NCBI RefSeq assembly: GCF_003054045.1
Contig: NZ_QBKH01000009.1
Location: 1-64,000 of the forward strand
DNA from: Sphingobacterium faecium
Lineage (GTDB): Bacteria > Bacteroidota > Bacteroidia > Sphingobacteriales > Sphingobacteriaceae
DNA length: 64,000 bases
Direction of reading: 5' to 3'
Numbering within the stretch: position 1 is the stretch's first letter; each line of letters opens with the position of its first letter. The notes below the pieces were generated by a model. That model had not been told where the DNA came from, made no database searches, and worked only from the letters and a program-made list of their open reading frames with translations. The translations under genes and the position numbers were made by a program. Of this stretch, positions 17,413 to 25,985 are shown in pieces.

Positions 17413-17838
17413 ATGAAAAGAATTTTATTAGCCCTATTAATAGGTGGTGCAACCTTAACTTCACTTAGTTCTTGCACGAAAGAATACATAACTAATGAAA
17501 ATTTCCTACCAGGAATAAGTTATACTGCAGCTGTACCAACTGCTGACTGGGATTTAATTGCAGGCACAAATACATACGTTGTAGAATTAGATTTCCCAGA
17601 ATTGGATAAAAAATACTTTGATCATGGGACTGTTACTATCGCCATGAAGACAAAAAGTAATCCAACTCAGTATGAGATTATTCCTGCAACAATAGATAAC
17701 TACAACTATTCAGCTAATTATTCTATTGGAAAAATTAAAATCTATGCTAAAGAGGTTGGATCTTCAACAATTATAAAATCTCCAGAAGATATGACGGTGA
17801 AGATTACCCTTACTGACGCAGACAACGGTGGTAACTAG
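17413..17838 (+). CDS. Small lipoprotein of unknown function
   Basis: 141 residues. The lipobox LSSC puts the lipidated Cys at residue 20 after a hydrophobic leader, so the protein is membrane-anchored outside the cytoplasm. The mature part is rich in beta-strand-like alternation (YVVELDFPELDKKYF, GKIKIYAKEV, MTVKITLTDAD) and has no motif I recognise. It stands alone between the clpC terminator and the shared terminator with recN, so it has its own promoter. Confidence 0.75.
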   Translation: MKRILLALLIGGATLTSLSSCTKEYITNENFLPGISYTAAVPTADWDLIAGTNTYVVELDFPELDKKYFDHGTVTIAMKTKSNPTQYEIIPATIDNYNYSANYSIGKIKIYAKEVGSSTIIKSPEDMTVKITLTDADNGGN

Positions 17839-17840
17839 AA

Positions 17841-17879
17841 AAAAAGAAGCCTCTTAAAAAAAGAGGCTTCTTTTTTTTT
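17841..17879. terminator. Bidirectional terminator between lipoprotein gene and recN
   Basis: Perfect 15-base arms (17841-17855 and 17861-17875) with an A5 loop are flanked by A- and T-runs on both sides. It serves the plus-strand lipoprotein and the minus-strand recN, which converge here. Confidence 0.92.
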
Positions 17880-17894
17880 ATCTCTTCCCTTAGG

Positions 17895-19562
17895 CTATTC
17901 TACAATATTAAGCAAAGCTTTTGCATGCGCAAGAGCAGCGGAAGTTGGTTTTATACCGCTTAACATCTGTGCTATTTCCTTGATGCGCTCTTCTTGATTT
18001 AACAAAACAATATTAGATTTCGTTTTATCACCCTCATCGATTTTATATACTTTGAAATGTGATTGACCTTTTGAAGCAATCTGAGGTAAGTGGGATATGG
18101 CAATAACTTGCATATTGACCGCTAAACGCTCCATGATCTCTCCGACTTTGAGCGCTACCTCACCCGAAATACCAGTATCAATCTCATCAAAAATAATCGT
18201 TGGTAAAGCGGAACTTTTTGCGACCAAAGACTTAATAGCAAGCATCACCCTAGAGAGCTCTCCTCCTGAAGCAACTTTATGAATCGCCTGTAACTCTTGT
18301 CCTTTATTTGCTGAAAATAAAAACTGGATACTATTCATTCCACTTTCTTTCAACTCATTTTCGCCCAATTCCTCCAACTTCACTTCCAATTTAGCATTAG
18401 GCATACCGACTTCTGCTAATACAGAAACCACATGCTTCTCAATTGTGGGCAAGGCTTTTTCCCGGATCTCAGTTAAGGCTTTTCCCTTTTCAATTGTTTG
18501 CTGATACGATTCGGATAACTCTTTCTCTAGTGCAAGAATGCGTTCATCTTGCGTATTAACATCTAATAATTTTTGCTCTAAAGCCTCTTTGATAGATAAG
18601 AGTTCTTCAACAGTATCGACATGATGCTTCTTCTGTAGGTTGTATATCAAACTTAAGCGTTCGTTGATCTGTAACAATTTCTCTTCATCCAAATTTGTTC
18701 CTTGCTCCAAATAGCCAATTTCTGTCGCAATATCTTTTGCCTCGATCCATACACTTCTAAGGCGATTTGCGAGCTCTGGTAAAGCGGTTAAATAAGGCGC
18801 TACAGTTTCCAATTGCACTAATGATTCTTTTAATTGTAGTACGACATTCTGCTCTTGCTCTTCCAGAATATGCATCGCTCCTAACAAGCCTCTTTTGATC
18901 TCCTCTGCGTTTTCAAGTTGCTGTTGTTCGGTTTCTAAGCTTACTTGTTCGTCTTCCGATAGATTCGCTTGATGAAGTTCATCAAACTGAAATTGATTGA
19001 AGTCCGCCTCGATATGCGCTTGCTTGGCAAGGTCTTTTATCTTTTTCAATTCACTCTTCACTTTTTTATAAGTGAGGAATGAGGTGAGGTAGCTGTTTTT
19101 TAAATCGGCAGATTTTGCGACATTATCCACCACTAAAAATTGGAAATCTTCGGTATTGATCTGCAATGTGGCATGTTGCGAATGAATATCAATCAGCTTC
19201 TCGCCTAAGCTTTTAAGGATAGCAAGCGTCACGGGAGAATCGTTTACAAATGCACGCGATTTACCATCGACACTAATTTCACGTCTTATAATGGTTTCAT
19301 CTTCATAGTCCAAATCATGCTGGTGAAAAAAGTCTTTGAGATCATATGCTTCAATTTGAAAGAATCCTTCGATGCTACATTTCTTATCTTGAGTAAAAAA
19401 ATATTTACCTTCAATTCTACTACCTAAAATAAGTGATAAGGCGCCCATGATAATGGATTTACCTGCCCCCGTTTCACCGGTGATCATATTCAATCCTTTA
19501 TCAAACTGGATGGATAATTCATCAATCAAAGCGTAATTCTTAATATCTAATCTCGCGAGCAT
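17895..19562 (-). CDS. recN: DNA repair protein RecN
   Basis: 555 residues, the usual RecN length. It is an SMC-like ATPase: start MLARLDIKNYALIDEL, Walker A GETGAGKS at about 30-37, coiled-coil arms at about 160-370, signature VASGGELSRVMLAIK, and Walker B TIIFDEIDTGISGEVA. It acts in recombination repair of double-strand breaks. It is monocistronic, with a long AT-rich upstream region containing a promoter-like motif at 19702. Confidence 0.96.
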   Translation of the reverse strand: MLARLDIKNYALIDELSIQFDKGLNMITGETGAGKSIIMGALSLILGSRIEGKYFFTQDKKCSIEGFFQIEAYDLKDFFHQHDLDYEDETIIRREISVDGKSRAFVNDSPVTLAILKSLGEKLIDIHSQHATLQINTEDFQFLVVDNVAKSADLKNSYLTSFLTYKKVKSELKKIKDLAKQAHIEADFNQFQFDELHQANLSEDEQVSLETEQQQLENAEEIKRGLLGAMHILEEQEQNVVLQLKESLVQLETVAPYLTALPELANRLRSVWIEAKDIATEIGYLEQGTNLDEEKLLQINERLSLIYNLQKKHHVDTVEELLSIKEALEQKLLDVNTQDERILALEKELSESYQQTIEKGKALTEIREKALPTIEKHVVSVLAEVGMPNAKLEVKLEELGENELKESGMNSIQFLFSANKGQELQAIHKVASGGELSRVMLAIKSLVAKSSALPTIIFDEIDTGISGEVALKVGEIMERLAVNMQVIAISHLPQIASKGQSHFKVYKIDEGDKTKSNIVLLNQEERIKEIAQMLSGIKPTSAALAHAKALLNIVE

Positions 19563-19701
19563 ACTTTTTTAGCTGTATATTTTTTTCACTAACATTTATC
19601 TTGTTAACCTTCTGATGGTCTTTTGGATAACATGGATCATCTGCTGAAAACAATAATTTTTATATGTTGAATTTTGTATTCGATTTATCTTGATTCTATA
19701 T

Positions 19702-19723
19702 CAAACTTAGATAATTTTGTTTT
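19702..19723 (-). promoter_or_regulatory. Shared 21-base promoter-like motif upstream of recN
   Basis: On the minus strand it ends in TAAGTTTG (a TAnnTTTG match) preceded by an AAACAAAATTATC-like block. Nearly the same 21 bases occur before msrA and pyrC. Here it is 140 bases from the recN start, further than at the other genes. Confidence 0.45.
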
Positions 19724-20125
19724 AATTACGTTATTTATCATAACAAAATTATTCGATAGCAATTGCTTTTTTTACCCAGCATTGCTTCGACATTATCCAC
19801 CTATGCACTCACATCAAGAATTGCATTATAATTTAAAATAAATGGATATAATCATCTATAGTAAACTGAAATAATGCTTTTTATCAAATTACCAAGCACT
19901 AAGGTAAATACAAAATATCATAATTACTAAATAAAGTAGCTAAAAACCTATCAATGTTAGTAATTTAATTAAAATTAGCTCATACAAACTTCATATCTTT
20001 TTCCTACTACCCTCCTATTAGATCATCACTGTGTGTAATTGTCTTTATTATAGTAAACGAAACAGATGCCCATCTTATCTGTTTTCTACAGTAATTAAAA
20101 AAAATGAAGCTATATGGGCTACATC

Positions 20126-20138
20126 GTGATGTCATCAC
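20126..20138. promoter_or_regulatory. Operator-like dyad before the DUF4139 gene
   Basis: GTGATGTCATCAC is a perfect palindrome, 74 bases before the start codon. The arm spacing (5) differs from the CRP-like site at 10519 (6), so a different regulator would be expected, if any. Confidence 0.35.
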
Positions 20139-20212
20139 ATAGTGACGCTAAATAAATTTTTATGCAATCTTGCACTGTGGTGCATCTTTATATATATCAT
20201 CAAAAGAACAAT

Positions 20213-21841
20213 ATGAATATAACGAAAATCACCTTAGCGATTGGGGGCATCATCATCAGCAGCAGTTTATTCGCACAAAATGCGAAGATCATCAAGTCGG
20301 AATTAAAAGAGGTCATGCTCTACACAAACTCCGCGGAGCTGAGCCATCAAGCTAACGTTAGCCTTCCTACGGGTGCGAGTGAACTTGTATTTACACACGT
20401 GGCCAATGGTATTGATGAAAATAGCATACAGATCGGTAGTTCTCCTCATGTTACTGTCATGTCCGTTAGATCAGCTGTTAATTACATCAGCACTGATGTT
20501 AAAAGTGATGCTTATATAAAAGCTGAAAACTATTTTAAGAAGGAATCCAATATACTGGCAAATTTTAAAAATCAAAAAGCCACCGAAGAAAGTATCTTGA
20601 AACTGTTGGAGAGTAATCAAAAAATAGCAGGATTCAATGGCAATACGACGGTGGCTGAACTTGCGAAGATGGCCGATTATTATAAGACTAAATACCTTGA
20701 AGTAAAAAGCAATATAACGGCTTTGGATGAACAAATACTCCTGCAACAAGATCTGGTAAACAAAGCTCAAGTGCAATTGGAGGAGGTAAAAGGGCAAACG
20801 ACAGGTTCTGGAGGACAACTCATCGTACAGGTCATGAACAATCAAGCTGGCAACCAACCATTTGATATTACTTATACTTCATCTGCAGCATCTTGGAGTG
20901 CTTCTTACGATCTCCGCTCTGCTCATACCTCTTCGCCTTTAGCAATCATTTACAAAGCCAATGTAACACAGGAAACCGGAATCGATTGGAAACAGGTTCA
21001 TCTTATATTAGCAAGTGGCAATCCTGCTCAATATGGTATTGTACCTAATTTAACTCCTTGGCAACTGTATTATAATCAACCTGTACAAGCACTGCCTCAA
21101 GCTTTGCAAGGTCGAGTTGCAGGTATAGCTGTTGAGGAAGTCGCTATGGATGAAGTTAATGCAGGAATGAAAAAAAATATGCTCGCTCGCAGTAAAAGCA
21201 GTATCAACAGTTATACTCAACAAAACGAGAATCAATTGAATACCACATTTGACATTGCTATTCCATATGACATTGCTTCCAATGGCAAACCCCACAGTGT
21301 ATCGTTAAAAGAGTATACACATCCTGCAACTTACAGTTATATTGCCATACCACGTATCGATCCTAACGTGTACCTGATGGCTGAACTGACAGATTATGAA
21401 AAACTCAATCTTTTACCAGGTACGGCAAATGTCATGTTTGAAAATATGTTGGTCGGAAAAACCTACATCAACCCGAATGACGCGACCGATACCCTAAAGA
21501 TGAGTATGGGAAGAGATAAAATGATCAGCATTAAACGCGATAAGATCAATGATCTATCTCAGACCAAGATCTTAGGTAGTAGTAAAAAGCAAAGCTTAGT
21601 TTACGAAATTACGATCAAAAACAATAAAAAGAATAGTGTGACCCTCAGCTTGCAAGATCAGATTCCAATCGCGACAGATAAATCGATGGAAATCACTTTG
21701 GATGATCATAGCGGAGCTGATGTAGATAAAGAAACTGGTTTACTCAAATGGAATGTAACTGTTCCTGCTGGCGCTACTCAAAAAATACGATTTGGGTATT
21801 CAGTCAAATATCCTAAAGACAAATTAGTGAGCATCTACTAA
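20213..21841 (+). CDS. DUF4139 (mucoidy-inhibitor-like) exported protein
   Basis: 542 residues from the ATG at 20213, which begins the signal peptide (MNITKITLAIGG, ending LFAQ). An upstream in-frame ATG at 20162 would add a non-signal stretch. The N-terminal DUF4140-like part (about 25-130), a coiled region (about 110-190) and the C-terminal DUF4139 beta domain (about 200-540, ending ATQKIRFGYSVKYPKD) match the MuiA-like family, whose function is not known. Residues at about 297-315 read QALQGRVAGIAVEEV, very like the ALQGRVAGV stretch in SusC plug domains, an odd insertion. It has its own terminator. Confidence 0.85.
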   Translation: MNITKITLAIGGIIISSSLFAQNAKIIKSELKEVMLYTNSAELSHQANVSLPTGASELVFTHVANGIDENSIQIGSSPHVTVMSVRSAVNYISTDVKSDAYIKAENYFKKESNILANFKNQKATEESILKLLESNQKIAGFNGNTTVAELAKMADYYKTKYLEVKSNITALDEQILLQQDLVNKAQVQLEEVKGQTTGSGGQLIVQVMNNQAGNQPFDITYTSSAASWSASYDLRSAHTSSPLAIIYKANVTQETGIDWKQVHLILASGNPAQYGIVPNLTPWQLYYNQPVQALPQALQGRVAGIAVEEVAMDEVNAGMKKNMLARSKSSINSYTQQNENQLNTTFDIAIPYDIASNGKPHSVSLKEYTHPATYSYIAIPRIDPNVYLMAELTDYEKLNLLPGTANVMFENMLVGKTYINPNDATDTLKMSMGRDKMISIKRDKINDLSQTKILGSSKKQSLVYEITIKNNKKNSVTLSLQDQIPIATDKSMEITLDDHSGADVDKETGLLKWNVTVPAGATQKIRFGYSVKYPKDKLVSIY

Positions 21842-21857
21842 TACTATCTATTAGAAA

Positions 21858-21900
21858 AAATGAAAAACCGCTGTAGAAATACAACGGTTTTTCATTTTTA
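21858..21900 (+). terminator. Terminator after the DUF4139 gene
   Basis: 14-base arms around a short loop (GAAAAACCGCTGTA and TACAACGGTTTTTC, one mismatch) are followed by ATTTTTAATTT. Confidence 0.8.
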
Positions 21901-21950
21901 ATTTCTTTCATCATACGGTCATTAATAATAAAAAAAGTTATGTTTGTGTT

Positions 21951-22583
21951 ATGCAGGACTACAGTGCTACATTGCGTAAATTTATGCCGGAGGCGGCAGC
22001 GCCCATTATCTCCAGATGGATTAATGATACTGGCTGCCTCTTTAAAATATCCAAATCCCGCAGTACCAAACTAGGCGACTACCGAGCACCTTTTCGTACT
22101 GATGGGCATCGTATATCGGTCAATCATGACCTCAATCCGTATTCTTTTTTGATTACCACCATCCATGAGTTTGCACATCTGCAAACTTGGCAGCAACATA
22201 AACATGCTGTAAAACCTCATGGGAAAGAATGGAAAACTAATTTTAAAAATTTAATGGACCCCTTCTTAAAGCTGCAAATTTTTCCAGCTGAAATTGCTCG
22301 TGCAATCGCTCAATATTTGCAAAATCCCGCAGCTTCCAGTTGTACAGATCTTCATCTCTTTCGCACACTTAAACAATTTGACAAGCACTCCGATCAAGTT
22401 TTTACGGTAGAGATGTTGCCTGAAAAAAGTCATTTTAAACTACAAAATGGGCGTATCTTCCAAAAGCAAGAAAAGGTAAGAAAGCGCTATAAATGTCTGG
22501 AATTAACCAGCAATAAACTTTATCTTTTCCACCCTATTGCAGAAATTTATCCTATTGAAATCGCACATATACATGAAAAATAA
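21951..22583 (+). CDS. SprT-like zinc metalloprotein
   Basis: 210 residues, cytoplasmic. HEFAH at 72-76 is the zinc-binding HExxH motif, preceded by an aliphatic helix as in SprT/Spartan domains. The C-terminal third contains KRYKCLEL, part of a likely zinc-ribbon-like tail, though only a few cysteines are present. SprT-like domains occur in proteases for DNA-protein crosslinks; the bacterial members' role is uncertain. The gene overlaps the next one by 11 bases, so translation is probably coupled. Confidence 0.82.
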   Translation: MQDYSATLRKFMPEAAAPIISRWINDTGCLFKISKSRSTKLGDYRAPFRTDGHRISVNHDLNPYSFLITTIHEFAHLQTWQQHKHAVKPHGKEWKTNFKNLMDPFLKLQIFPAEIARAIAQYLQNPAASSCTDLHLFRTLKQFDKHSDQVFTVEMLPEKSHFKLQNGRIFQKQEKVRKRYKCLELTSNKLYLFHPIAEIYPIEIAHIHEK

Positions 22584-24222
22584 GTTTAAACACCTTGCCC
22601 TCGGTATAGCATTGTTAGCGATGCTACATCCTGTATCAGCTCAAAAAAAGCACCATACCGTTGATCAAAAGGCCATCAACAGCATAACGGAGAAAAGCTA
22701 TAAAAATCATATTCTTCAACTTTCGTCGGATGATTTTATGGGTAGAAAACCTTTTACAAAGGGGGATACTCTGGCGACCAATTATATTGCGGAGCAGTTT
22801 AAAAAGCTTGGACTAAAACCTGGCAATGGCAACAGCTATTTTCAGGAGGTTCCGATGGTGGAGATTACCTCAACTCCCAATGTAAGCCTCTCTTTAAAAT
22901 CTTCACAAGATGAACTTACCTTACAAAACCTTAGTGATTATGTGGTCACAAGCCGTCGTCTCCAAGAACAGGTCGAATTGAAAAATACGGAATTGGTTTT
23001 TGTGGGATTTGGTATTGTTGCTCCAGAATATCAGTGGAATGATTATCAAGATCTTGATATAAAGGGAAAAACTGTCGTTGTCATGGTCAACGATCCTGGA
23101 CATTATGATCAGTCTCTTTTTAAAGGTGATACGATGACCTATTATGGAAGATGGACTTATAAGTATGAAGAAGCGGCACGCCAAGGTGCAGCAGGCGTCA
23201 TGATTATCCATCAGACAAAGGCCGCTAGTTACGGTTGGAATGTCATCCGTACAGGTTGGGGAAATGCTCCACAGATGGACTTAGACCATGTGAGCGATCC
23301 TAATAAATATGCACAAGTGGAAGGCTGGTTATCTACAGAAAGTACATCAAAGCTTTTTAAACTAGCAGGCTATGATGACTCGCTATTGGAAAAAGCTAAG
23401 AAAAGAGGCTTTAAAGCTGTTCCATTAGGAGTAAAAACAAATTTTAAGGTCAGCAATAAAATAAAAAGATCAAAGTCAAATAATGTCATAGCCAGACTTG
23501 AAGGTAAAAGCCGTCAAGCAGAAAACATCATCTATACAGCACATTGGGATCACCTTGGTATTGGTGAACCGGTTCATGGAGATTCTATTTATAACGGAGC
23601 TATTGACAATGCTGCTGGTGTAGCTGCCTTATTTGAAATTGCTAAAGCTTTTAAAGCTGCCAAGAAAGCACCTGAACGTTCTATTGTATTCTTAGCCGTC
23701 ACATCCGAAGAAGATGGATTGCTGGGATCTGACTATTATGTTAGAAATCCCATTTTCCCGTTAAAGACAACAGTTGCTAATATCAATATGGATGCTTTTA
23801 GCGCTGCTGGAGCAACAAAAGATATATCCATTGTTGGAAAAGGACAGTCGGAGATGGATGACTATGCCCAACGGTCTGCATTGAAATTTGGACGTTATAC
23901 CAAAGCTGAAGGAAATCCAAGTTCTGGTGGTTTTTATCGTTCTGATCATTTTAATTTTGCTAAGGTAGGTGTCCCTGCCCTTTATGCTGGCAGTGGTAGT
24001 GATTATATCGAGCAGGACACTTCGATCATTGCTCAACGAAAGAAAGCTTTGGAAGGTCGGTATCATGCCGTAAATGACGAGGTGATTCCGGAGTGGAATT
24101 TTGAGGGGATGCTGGCCGATATCCGATTATTTTTTGATATTGGTTACACCTTAAGCCAAGAGGATATTTTCCCGAAATGGAAAGAAAAATCTGAATTTAA
24201 AGAAATAAGCGAAAAGCGTTAG
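22573..24222 (+). CDS. M28-family zinc aminopeptidase, exported
   Basis: 549 residues from the ATG at 22573, which starts a signal peptide (MKNKFKHLALG, ending VSAQ). An earlier in-frame ATG lies inside the sprT-like gene and lacks signal character. A PA-domain insertion covers about 130-290. The M28 catalytic domain follows, with zinc ligands in HWDHLG and GAIDNAAG, the acid pair in VTSEEDGLLG, and later zinc ligands in NMDAF and the SDHFNF region. Family members release N-terminal residues from peptides in the periplasm or outside. Confidence 0.92.
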   Translation: MKNKFKHLALGIALLAMLHPVSAQKKHHTVDQKAINSITEKSYKNHILQLSSDDFMGRKPFTKGDTLATNYIAEQFKKLGLKPGNGNSYFQEVPMVEITSTPNVSLSLKSSQDELTLQNLSDYVVTSRRLQEQVELKNTELVFVGFGIVAPEYQWNDYQDLDIKGKTVVVMVNDPGHYDQSLFKGDTMTYYGRWTYKYEEAARQGAAGVMIIHQTKAASYGWNVIRTGWGNAPQMDLDHVSDPNKYAQVEGWLSTESTSKLFKLAGYDDSLLEKAKKRGFKAVPLGVKTNFKVSNKIKRSKSNNVIARLEGKSRQAENIIYTAHWDHLGIGEPVHGDSIYNGAIDNAAGVAALFEIAKAFKAAKKAPERSIVFLAVTSEEDGLLGSDYYVRNPIFPLKTTVANINMDAFSAAGATKDISIVGKGQSEMDDYAQRSALKFGRYTKAEGNPSSGGFYRSDHFNFAKVGVPALYAGSGSDYIEQDTSIIAQRKKALEGRYHAVNDEVIPEWNFEGMLADIRLFFDIGYTLSQEDIFPKWKEKSEFKEISEKR

Positions 24223-24230
24223 TTATTTTA

Positions 24231-24238
24231 TACTTTTG
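24231..24238 (+). promoter_or_regulatory. Promoter of the four-helix membrane protein gene
   Basis: TACTTTTG matches TAnnTTTG and is 29 bases before the ATG at 24268. It starts only 8 bases after the stop of the M28 gene. Confidence 0.5.
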
Positions 24239-24267
24239 TATTCAAAGAATTAATTAAAGAAGAAATT

Positions 24268-24681
24268 ATGTTACACTTACACTCTACATTAGCAATAATC
24301 TTATTGTTAGCTCTGATTGTTTCAATCATCATTACCTTTGTCAACTTCTCAGGTAACAAACCGTACAATAGAAAAATTGCACTTTTAGGTTTTATTGCCT
24401 CTCACATGCAATTATTAATTGGATTGATTTTGTTCTTCGTACTCAAATACCCATCCATGATTTCAGGTTCTATTATGAAAGACCCTACGATGCGTTTTAA
24501 AATTATCGAGCACCCGCTTACAATGATTATTGCGATTGTACTGATTTCAATTGGTTATATTAAAGCTAAAAAATTGACTAATGCTAAGCAAGCTAACAAA
24601 ACGGTTTTGATTTTTTACATTCTTGGTTTAATTCTGATCTTGGCACGTATTCCTTGGGGAACTTGGTCATTATTGGCATAA
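24268..24681 (+). CDS. Four-helix membrane protein, function unknown
   Basis: 137 residues, nearly all hydrophobic, with four predicted membrane helices (about 6-27, 40-62, 81-102, 112-135). Short polar loops carry GNKPYNRK and AKKLTNAKQANK. His residues near helix ends (His3, His46, His82) hint at possible haem binding, and similar proteins are sometimes labelled cytochrome b-like, but no firm motif supports that. It has its own promoter and a strong terminator, so it is a single-gene unit. Confidence 0.72.
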   Translation: MLHLHSTLAIILLLALIVSIIITFVNFSGNKPYNRKIALLGFIASHMQLLIGLILFFVLKYPSMISGSIMKDPTMRFKIIEHPLTMIIAIVLISIGYIKAKKLTNAKQANKTVLIFYILGLILILARIPWGTWSLLA

Positions 24682-24693
24682 TTAATCCTACTA

Positions 24694-24743
24694 CCATAAA
24701 AAAAGCGATGTTTTTCCTCGGAAAAACATCGCTTTTTTTATGG
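24694..24743 (+). terminator. Very strong hairpin terminator
   Basis: Perfect 24-base arms (24694-24717 and 24720-24743) contain an A-run on one side and a T-run on the other, so it can work in both directions. It lies 13 bases after the membrane-protein gene. Confidence 0.93.
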
Positions 24744-24777
24744 ATGCTATGTCGTTTAATATGAAAAACATAGCATC
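24743..24777. repeat. Second hairpin directly after the terminator
   Basis: 10-base arms GATGCTATGT and ACATAGCATC are separated by 15 bases. It abuts the preceding terminator and is not followed by a clear T-run. Function unknown. Confidence 0.45.
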
Positions 24778-24880
24778 AAAACTTTTATTCTTATGAGCTG
24801 TTTTATATAAAATTTAAAAACATTTACCTGTGATCTGGATGTGACTATACCAAGGCTATTCGAAAAAAACAGCGTAAAAA

Positions 24881-24907
24881 AACCTCAATTCGTTCAGAAT
24901 TGAGGTT
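24881..24907 (-). terminator. Terminator of the small two-helix membrane protein gene
   Basis: 11-base perfect arms (AACCTCAATTC and GAATTGAGGTT) with a 5-base loop; a T-run follows on the minus strand. Confidence 0.85.
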
Positions 24908-24927
24908 CATTATATTTTAATAAAGCA

Positions 24928-25185
24928 TTATTTATTTTTTCCGAATCCTAAGATTCCAAAAACAGTTTTAAATGCGATAAGAGATGCTACTATAAGACTA
25001 ATATTTGCAATTGCAGAAAACAAAGATACGTGTTGATCAAAGCTTGTGCAAACATCAGGAACAAATCTAATGAATACTCCTATAAGACCCAAAACGATAG
25101 CTATTGTTAAAGTCTTGTAATAATGAGTTTGATTTGCGTTATTATCAGTCTTTTTTGGTTCTCTATGTTGTATTGTCTCTGCCAT
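24928..25185 (-). CDS. Small two-helix membrane protein
   Basis: 85 residues from the ATG at 25185. A GTG at 25209 is in frame but overlaps the promoter -7 box, so it is rejected. The N-terminal 24 residues are polar (MAETIQHREPKK), followed by two membrane helices (about 25-42 and 54-74) and a short basic tail GFGKNK. I recognise no family. It is a one-gene unit bounded by its own promoter and terminator. Confidence 0.65.
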   Translation of the reverse strand: MAETIQHREPKKTDNNANQTHYYKTLTIAIVLGLIGVFIRFVPDVCTSFDQHVSLFSAIANISLIVASLIAFKTVFGILGFGKNK

Positions 25186-25208
25186 TTCGATTTTATTTTT
25201 TTGTACCA

Positions 25209-25216
25209 CAAAGGTA
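25209..25216 (-). promoter_or_regulatory. Promoter of the small two-helix membrane protein gene
   Basis: Minus-strand TACCTTTG matches TAnnTTTG and is 24 bases upstream of the ATG at 25185. It decides against the more distal GTG start. Confidence 0.55.
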
Positions 25217-25457
25217 CAAATTATTCATTGTTTCGGAAATAAAATAACAAAAACATTTATTGAATTATTAACGCTATCTATTTTATAAAGAGGTAGAAAA
25301 TGTCTAAAATTGCATCGAAAACAAAATGAATGAAACATGATGCTCCAGAATCTCTACAAATCAAGAAAATATGGGTTCATGATCGATTCATCAACTGTAA
25401 AACGAGTTCAATCATACAATTGAAAACGGATACTCATTATTAAGACAAATTTTTCTG

Positions 25458-25985
25458 ATGAAAAAGTTATTATTCCTTCTTTTACTCATTCCGCTTTTTG
25501 GGAATGCACAGTTTCAAAAAATAGAAAATTTTGTGGTAAAAGAAAATTTATCCCGTAATGGTAAGTTGGCTATTATTGCCGTAGATTCGTTAGAGAGAAC
25601 AAACGAACGGATCAATGGTACTTATAAATTTAGCATCAATGGATTTACGCAAGATCTAAAATTCCATGACGGAATTGCTGTTCCAAATGATAAAATAGAA
25701 TCTTCCACCTTTGTATTTTTCAAACACAAAAATCAAGATACGTCCAAGGGAAGATTATTTTATATCTACAAATCGGACAAAGGACTGTCCACGTTTGCTA
25801 TCAGTGGGTTGATGTTCCTGATCATTCCAGCAGTTATTTTACTGATTGCCTATGCTTTTAAGAAATTATTATTGACCGCCATTATATTAGCTGTTGGATT
25901 CTTTTTCTTTAACCATTCACAGGGCTTAAATATCTCCTCTATTATAGAGTCTATTTTTGCAAGCCTCAAAAATCTAATTTTTTAG
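25458..25985 (+). CDS. Exported/membrane protein of unknown function
   Basis: 175 residues. A signal peptide or anchor (1-17, ending GNAQ) precedes a soluble segment (about 18-112) of beta-like character. Two membrane helices follow (about 116-135 and 138-154), then a short amphipathic tail ending KNLIF. No family was recognised. Its TAG stop overlaps the stop of the convergent tamL gene in a shared TTAG, so the two transcripts must overlap at their 3' ends. Confidence 0.68.
   Translation: MKKLLFLLLLIPLFGNAQFQKIENFVVKENLSRNGKLAIIAVDSLERTNERINGTYKFSINGFTQDLKFHDGIAVPNDKIESSTFVFFKHKNQDTSKGRLFYIYKSDKGLSTFAISGLMFLIIPAVILLIAYAFKKLLLTAIILAVGFFFFNHSQGLNISSIIESIFASLKNLIF

Larger units (their letters stand above)
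19563..20212. other. 650-base AT-rich intergenic region
   Basis: Divergent upstream region of recN and the DUF4139 gene. It contains no protein-like open frame and no recognisable RNA gene. It does contain a promoter-like motif on the minus strand at 19702-19723 and a perfect 13-base dyad at 20126-20138. Confidence 0.6.

Noticed and set aside
20126..20138. Dyad at 20126 as another CRP/FNR site
   Set aside because: The arm spacing is 5 rather than 6, so it does not match the site at 10519; kept only as a weak operator candidate.
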